Origin: Meandrina meandrites | Lineage: Eukaryota; Cnidaria; Anthozoa; Scleractinia; Meandrinidae | Assembly: GCA_963693305.1 (NCBI GenBank) | Contig: OY855903.1 | Coordinates: 36,731,751-36,795,750 of the forward strand | Direction: 5' to 3' | DNA length: 64,000 bases | Shown here: piece after piece, positions 58,346 through 64,000 of the stretch | How positions within the stretch are numbered: the first letter of the stretch is position 1 | Layout of the letters: every line of letters starts with the position of its first letter | Notes under the pieces: model-generated | What the model was told of the DNA's origin: nothing | The model's database searches: none | The model's input: the letters and a program-made list of their open reading frames with translations, nothing else | Made by a program: the position numbers and the translations under genes

Positions 58346-59960
58346 CTAAAGTTCACAAACCTGGATATCCTGGGCGACCAATCGTCTCAGCAAATGGACA
58401 CCCTACTGAGAAAATATCCGAGTTTGTTAGTTATCATCTGAATCCTTTGGTACAGACACTACCTTCCTACATAAAGAACACCACTCATCTGCTCAACAAG
58501 CTTAAAGATATTAACACTCTACCTTCCAGTGCTATCCTTGTAACCCTTAACGTATCTTCTTTATACACGAACATCCCGACCAACGAGGGCATTGATGCAT
58601 GTAGAAAAGTTCTAGACCAAGGAACTGAAAAATCTATTCCTACCGAATCTCTCTGTGATCTAATGCGCATGATACTGACCATGAATAACTTCGTCTTCAA
58701 CGGTGAACATTTTATCCAACAACATGGCACGGCAATGGGCACAAGGATGGCACCAGCTTTCGCCAATCTTTTTATGGGGGAGTTTGAGAAAAAAGCCCTT
58801 GAAGGTTATGTGGACAAACCTTTTCTTTGGTTTAGATACATAGATGACATTTTTATGGTTTGAACACACGGAAACGAAAAGCTTTATAGCTTCATTACCT
58901 ACCTAAACAGCATCCATCCCACTATCAAATTCACCAGTGAACGTTCAACCACTTCTATTCCCTTCTTAGACGTCAATATCCAACTCGAGAATGGAAAAAT
59001 CGAAACTGATCTCTATTGCAAACCTACTGACAAACACCAATTCTTGCTACATTCCTCAAGTCATCCGTACCACACCAAGAAGTCAATCCCCTATAGCCTC
59101 GCTCTCCGCTTACGCCGTATTTGCTCCAAAGATGATTATTTCGACAGCCGATCTACAGAACTACAACAGTACTTAACAAAAAGAGGATATAAACACAGTT
59201 TCGTAAGAGGCCAAATCTCAACAGCCAAACTCATTCCTAGAAATGATACTCTGAAAGAACAAAGTCATGAAATCAAAAAACCCAGCAGAGTCCCATTCAC
59301 AATCACCTATAACCCAGCCTTACCTAACATCAACAAAATACTGCAGAAGAAACAACCCATTCTCAATTCAACAGCACGCTTACAAAAAATCTACAAAGAA
59401 ACACCTGTTGTGGCTTATCGGCGTTCACCAAATCTCCGAGACCTATTAGTTCGGGCAAAACTCAAAAATCCAGCAAACCCTGCAACCAACCAACCACATG
59501 GCACTTTCCGCTGCAACTCCAAACACGGATGTCTCACCTGCCCCCACATAGAAGATGGTAGAACAACGTACACATTCAGCAACACGGGAGAGGTACGGGA
59601 AATCAAGCAACATATAAATTGCAAATCCACAAACTTAACGTACATGATAGAATGTCAGAAATGTAAGAAACAATACATAGGGGAGACTAAGCGTACACTT
59701 CGTGAACGATTCACCGAACACAGACAAGCCACAAATAACCCTAGTCACGCTAACGCTACAGAGCAGTACCTACACGTTTCAACCTGCCGGATCACTCTAT
59801 TAAAGACATGAAACTCATTCCTCTCGAACTTCAACCAACGAACAATGCTTCTCGTGGAAAAGCTAGAGAAGCCTATTTTATAGATCAACGATCTCTTCGA
59901 GATTCGCCTATTTTGCATATAGAGTATGCGTTGGGGAAATGTTACTATTGAAAGCGATTT
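58346..59960 (+). pseudogene. Penelope-like element: reverse transcriptase plus GIY-YIG endonuclease
   Basis: Reads from PKVHKPGYPGRPIVSANGHP, the middle of the RT fingers; the N-terminal part is missing. Then LVTLNVSSLYTNIPTNEGID (the first catalytic region, usually with Asp), QQHGTAMGTRMAPAFANLFM and the active-site pair in FRYIDDIFMV (codons 58843-58848). A TGA at 58861 replaces an expected Trp codon, and the same frame continues THGNEKLYSF and SIPFLDVNIQLENGKIETDL. Next come a Cys-rich linker (CNSKHGCLTCPHI at about 59512) and a GIY-YIG-type domain: LTYMIECQKCKKQYIGETKR, TLRERFTEHR. A one-base shift at about 59780 leads to a frame ending KAREAYFIDQR with the Glu region of the nuclease. 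Penelope-like elements reverse-transcribe at a nicked target. Only one stop and one shift, so this is a fairly young copy. Confidence 0.9.
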
Positions 59961-61216
59961 GCGATGCATTAACCCATTGACTCCCAGTCTAGAAGGCTTT
60001 TATTAGGGCGCACCCACCCCCTCAAACATTCCTGGCTCTTTAACGGCATTTAACATAAACGTGCGAGTGGAAAAAATATACCATGTGCGTACTAAATTCA
60101 GACAAATAATTCCTTTCTGAAGTAAACTTTTATTACAACTAGACACGCTGAAAGACCAATTCATGATTTGAAATGTTAATTATCAACCTTGATAAATTGA
60201 TCCCAAACCAAACTTGAAGACGGTGAAAAAAATTTCTTCACCTCCGCGCGTCATTTTAACAACTCACAAAAACACGAACTCTTTCTACAAAATATGACGC
60301 TAGTTCGAAACACTCTGGTGAAAGGTAGGCTTTCATTCTGTACAACTGTCACTGACATTTATTTAACCACCAGCGGTATTATCTTGGTACAGAAAAGCGG
60401 TAATTGGGGATAATAATTTGCGAATCATAGTGCCGTGAGATAGCGGAAAACTACTGAATTCCTTCCACAAAATAAACACTCACATTGCTTTTTATGCTAT
60501 CCATCACTATAACTAATAACAAAAAAAATACTTGTTTGCATTTTCCAAAGTACTGTAGTGAATCTTTGCATGTAAAAGGTCGTAAACTGAACACAATTAT
60601 TAAATAAACAACAACGCGATGGTAAGTCGGCCGCACGCTGCATATCAGATGTCACTATGTGCTTTCCAAATCAATACGCTTCAGAAGCCTAAAATTCCAA
60701 ACGTTAACTGGGCAAATGAAAGAAACTTGAAGGAAGTTTTGTTTTAGATTAATTCTCATTTCAAGATGTAGCTACTAATGTATCGAAGCTTCAAGATTCT
60801 GCATATTTTTGAAGCCGTGAGATCCTTCATTATTCACGCTAAAGCGCAAGTTTAATTTTACCTCGACAGCTTTTTGCAGTTAATTTTTTACTAAGTGGCT
60901 TTACCGATCCTTCTAAAACTTCCAGTTAAGTTCCATTTAAGTTCGAAGCAATATTGTACATTACCATTTTCCTGTCTGAAGTCTTGAGAAGTTGCATTAA
61001 GTCGTGATCAAGTCCGTGAATTGTGTTCAAAACGAAAGATTGCGTGACGAGCTAAAAATACTTCTTTCAATGAAGACGACAAACAATAGACTTGTAACAA
61101 TAGAAAATAGCATTGGCCAATATCATCTGACAATGAAGATTCGCAGCAGCTTTTAAGCATGCAAAACTAAGCGACTCAATCGATGAACAGCACAGATTTT
61201 TGAAAAATACCTACCT
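59961..61216. other. Penelope-like 3' flank and spacer
   Basis: No coding frame recognised. AT-rich with scattered short frames. Confidence 0.4.
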
Positions 61217-61500
61217 GTAGTTTCCAAAAGGCTAGACAGGTTAAATGACGAGCGACGCGTCAAAATAACTTCGGGATCGAGAAGTGCTGACGCATTCCTA
61301 TCCAGTGACGTTTTTATCGCCCACAGCGAAAAGTATTCCCTTGACAAATTAAAACAGTCCCCTGAGAGTATACAAAAATGTGGGTCAGAGAGTGCCAACC
61401 CAATGATCCCAATTCTTACCATTTTCCTTGTTGCAAGCAAAATAGTCGAAAAAAAGGTCAAACACTCACACCACATGGCATCAATCGACGGAATGAACAT
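61217..61500 (-). CDS. Candidate exon on the minus strand, unknown
   Basis: Open for about 95 codons, reading MVRIGIIGLALSDPHFCILS, then FNLSREYFSLWAIKTSLDRN and ILTRRSSFNLSSLLETTG, and followed by a GTAGGTAT donor just past 61217. It looks more like real protein than nearby frames, but the acceptor side is unclear and no family is recognised. A second donor-like GTAAGAATTG lies inside. It lies between the Penelope-like coding part and its probable 3' motif, so it could be unrelated host sequence or another repeat. Confidence 0.25.
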
Positions 61501-61737
61501 TAACTAGTCAACTTATTTTATTTTATTTTCATTTTTATTTTCATCTTTTATATATTTGCATGTTATTCCCGTTTTTCTTATATTTTGTTTTGGCTATTCT
61601 GGTATTTTTTACATTTTTCAGCGTTGTAAATAGTTATGTATCTTATTTCATTACATCTACATGTAGTTAAACATTAACTGCCATTGTATGTATATCCCTA
61701 TTCAAATTTTAGAGCCGTTAGTTTCACATTGTACTGG

Positions 61738-61790
61738 CCCTGAAGAAGACTAGCTCTGCTAGTTGAAATATTGGCCAATAAATTTTGCCC
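61738..61790 (+). other. Hammerhead-like half motif, probable Penelope-like element end
   Basis: GGCCCTGAAGAAG is followed by a perfect 6-bp hairpin ACTAGC/GCTAGT with a TCT loop, then TGAAATATTGGCC. CTGAAGA and GAAA stand where a hammerhead core has CUGANGA and GAAA. One or two extra bases sit at the stem base, and the flanking GGCC arms are self-complementary. Hammerhead motifs are established in Penelope-like elements. Whether this one is catalytic or a decayed relic cannot be told by eye. Confidence 0.4.
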
Positions 61791-62228
61791 TTTTGCCGTA
61801 GTACCAGCCTTGCAATCAATTTGGTTTTAAATACTAGGCATATCACCCATAACAGCGAATACAATTCTGATAGCATTATCTGCTTGGCGCAATATACAAT
61901 ATATCGAGCAGTGCAAACGATTCAACGACTGAAAGACGGTTGTAAAGATCACCGCCGACCAGTCCGGGAGACCAGTTAACAACCCATCCTACATATCCAA
62001 GCCCAGTAAGCGTTTTTATTTATTATTATTACTATTGTTTTACTTTTATTTAACTGTTCTTGAATTACTGTATTTTATTATTCAACACTGCTTCGTAGAG
62101 TACAAATAACGCGCGAAATGAGTACAAATATCAAGCGATATTTTTACCCGTCTCATTTCCCCGAACGCACGAGAGATTAAAAACCTTAGCAAGTCAGAAT
62201 TTGGGGGAAACGAAAACGTTGGATGATA

Positions 62229-62376
62229 AATCTCTTATTAGACATTTTAGTGTGTAGTATCGCTGTATGTTTTTACGAGTCATGCAGTTTTTTGGCGAGC
62301 CCGAAGGGCGAGTCAAAATACAAATGACGAGTAAAAATTTGCAGCGATACTACACACTAAAATGTCTAATAAGATA
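62229..62376. mobile_element. Fold-back repeat related to 2401-2490
   Basis: The 35-bp arms (TCTTATTAGACATTTTAGTG and its inverse) flank an insert of about 75 bp with GGCGAGCCCGAAGGGCGAGTC, itself palindromic. The right half plus insert matches 2401-2490, so both are copies of one interspersed family. Confidence 0.75.
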
Positions 62377-62379
62377 TAT

Positions 62380-62940
62380 GTATTTCTATGTGTTTCCAAT
62401 TAAAAAGAAGCCCAGTAAACTTCAGTACAGTGTCAAGATTTCCTCGGTAACCATCAGTTAACTGAAGACATTACACTTACTCCACTCAAATGCAATTCCC
62501 TCTAATCGTGGCAGTGTACAAAAAGAAGGAGAAGTATATCTCGAGAGTCACACTCTCAAACTTCTAGGTAAGAAAAAGGAAGATAAAATGTAATGTTTTT
62601 TTCGTTCTTTTTATCTATTGTTATTATTGTTATTATCGTTAAAAATCTTCATTTCTAATTTCTTATTTACCGTGTACATTCTTATATTTCCTTTTCCTTT
62701 TCGTAGCATTTCTGTTATTATATTTGTTCCATTTGTTCAAAAGAGGATGAAGGCACGAAAACGAGCGACGAAGCCTTAATTTAAGTTCAGTTCCTCCCTT
62801 TTTAAAAATGAAAAACGTCAATAAATCCCCTACTTTATAATGCTCACTACCTGGGATTATATACCGTAGTGGGAGACGTGTCGTTTCGCCAGACTCGCGT
62901 TAGATTAGACTGTGGGATCAAGTGAATCAGCCTCGATATT
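62380..62940. other. No recognisable gene
   Basis: AT-rich sequence with T-rich runs at 62590-62710. Nothing supportable. Confidence 0.5.
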
Positions 62941-62949
62941 ATGGCTCAC

Positions 62950-63500
62950 GCGTTGTGTTCGCGGGGAATTACACAGGTTTCGCTCCATCACGAGTTCGCA
63001 ACTAATGAGTTCCCCCCACCTAATACGGGTTCGCTCCAAGATAACGAGTTCGTCACTAACCAGTTTACTTGTTTTGCCTCATCTATTAAAATCCAATGAG
63101 GTATATTTGTTTGGGTTCATGAATTAAAGAACGAGGTATAAATAATTGTTGCCGGCCGGGCTCATGACTATAATAATAGGGAGATTAAGCATGCCGTAAA
63201 ACGGCAAACGGCAAACGCGAGCTTGCCTTTCATTTTGTTACCTTTATATCGAATTCTAAAATGAATCACTCAGGAAAATAGGAAAAAAATCACACATTTA
63301 TGACAAACACAAGACTACCCATTTCCGCACACAATCGTCAAACGGCAGACGGCAGAAGTAGAATTTTTGCCGTTCGCGGGAAAAATGAACGTCATGCTTA
63401 ACCTCTCTAATTAGGTATACTCGTTTGGGCGAACTCCTTGGTTGCGAACTCCCTATGGAGCGAAATCTCCGGGTACCGTTCGCAGGTTACTAACTTAGCA
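62950..63500. repeat. Outer inverted repeat with GTTCGC/GCGAAC modules
   Basis: Left part (62950-63060) has repeated GAGTTCGCAACTAATGAGTT and TTCGCTCCA modules. Right part (63413-63490) has the inverse order with TTGCGAACTCCCTATGGAGC. A smaller fold-back lies between them. Confidence 0.55.
63178..63412. mobile_element. Fold-back MITE nested in an inverted repeat
   Basis: The ends GGGAGATTAAGCATGCCGT and (inverted) AGAGAGGTTAAGCATGACGT flank a body with CGGCAAACGGCAAACGCGAG and CAAACGGCAGACGGCAG direct modules. About 235 bp, no coding capacity. Confidence 0.75.
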
Positions 63501-63720
63501 CCCTGGTTCACTCCATCAGTGCATTTTCCCCGTATAAAAAAAGGAAAAGAGCAGGGTAAATACAACTTCATCGATGGTACAGAGACTTGAGAGAATTTGG
63601 TTTCTTGACTTAAGTTTGAACGGGTATTGCATAACGTATACTTTTGGGTTATATACAACAACTGGGAGGTAGTTTGTAAGCCAAATAAGTCAAATTACAA
63701 CAGGTGTGCAAAACGGGTCA

Positions 63721-63861
63721 TGTAGCAGCTCTCGTAAGGTCTCACATGAGTGGCTGAGAGAACAATAGAACAAACAACAGGAACAATGCCCCTAGCCCCC
63801 AAAACAATAGCAGCTGCTACACTAGGGGACCAGTAGAATTACAAGCTTACGAGAGCTGCTA
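63721..63861. mobile_element. Small TIR element, about 140 bp
   Basis: The ends TGTAGCAGCTCTCGTAAG and (inverted) TGTAGCAGCTCTCGTAAG are perfect 18-bp inverted copies at 63721 and about 63844-63861. The body contains CCCCTAGCCCCC and CTACACTAGGGG, a further internal inverted pair. No target duplication identified. The last 140 bp of the window after it hold nothing recognised. Confidence 0.75.
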
Positions 63862-64000
63862 CACAACTGTGCAAAACAGCTGACAGGAAACACATTTCAG
63901 ACTCCGATGTGGTGTATTTTTTAGAAGGTCATAATCGAAAAAATTCGCTGCGCTACTATTTGTCAAGTACGGCGCTTCGATTCCACAAACCCAATTACTC

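Overview
This is a eukaryotic window, not a bacterial one. It is AT-rich, has GT..AG introns, long stretches without genes, many fold-back elements, a tRNA-derived SINE and broken copies of several metazoan transposon families. The mix (Merlin/IS1595-like, MULE/Mutator-like, probable Kolobok, Ty3/gypsy, BEL/Pao, Penelope-like, TTAA-flanked MITEs) suggests an invertebrate and most resembles an anthozoan cnidarian such as a stony coral. The organism is an inference. I see no rRNA, no canonical tRNA gene, no CRISPR and no intact conventional host gene.

Left part (1-15.4 kb). A likely host gene fragment with a BEN-domain exon (1378-1587) is followed by a 42-bp minisatellite that reads as a 14-residue Ser/Thr/Pro/Gly repeat (1688-2275) and spliced-looking Ser/Thr-rich exons. 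After it come dead elements: a Merlin-like transposase with one intron and three internal stops, a MULE-like transposase, a Pif1-type helicase fragment and a BEL/Pao integrase fragment, separated by sequence in which I recognise nothing.

Nested region (15.5-19.5 kb). A TTAA-flanked, probably Kolobok, DNA transposon contains a gutted Ty3/gypsy element (gag, part of protease and pieces of integrase, but no reverse transcriptase). The gypsy integrase is itself interrupted by a 555-bp TTAA-flanked fold-back MITE. The MITE's target TTAA coincides with an in-frame stop, so the insertions can be put in order.

Middle (19.5-30.2 kb). A Mutator-like transposase remnant, a second copy of a fragment also found at 14.2 kb, several fold-back elements, one SINE, a three-exon pseudogene of a family I do not recognise by name, and a candidate acidic Ser/Asp-rich terminal exon.

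Array (30.26-52.6 kb). About 22 kb of tandem repeat. Monomers of about 2.53-2.58 kb, one kind carrying about 2.1 kb extra, form a higher-order unit of about 9.75 kb that is nearly identical in its second copy. Young insertions decorate it: a TTAA MITE whose empty site is preserved in sibling monomers, a 1.9-kb intron-containing cassette with a short TIR, and a 983-bp element with CAGGG ends. One stretch is a visible recombinant between two monomer types.

Right part (52.6-64 kb). Mostly unrecognised sequence, then a 5'-truncated Penelope-like element with a reverse transcriptase and a GIY-YIG endonuclease domain (58.3-59.9 kb), a 3' motif resembling half of a hammerhead ribozyme (61.74 kb), and several inverted-repeat elements near the end. 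The genes here do not act as one pathway. The window mainly records transposition, decay, nested insertion and unequal exchange.
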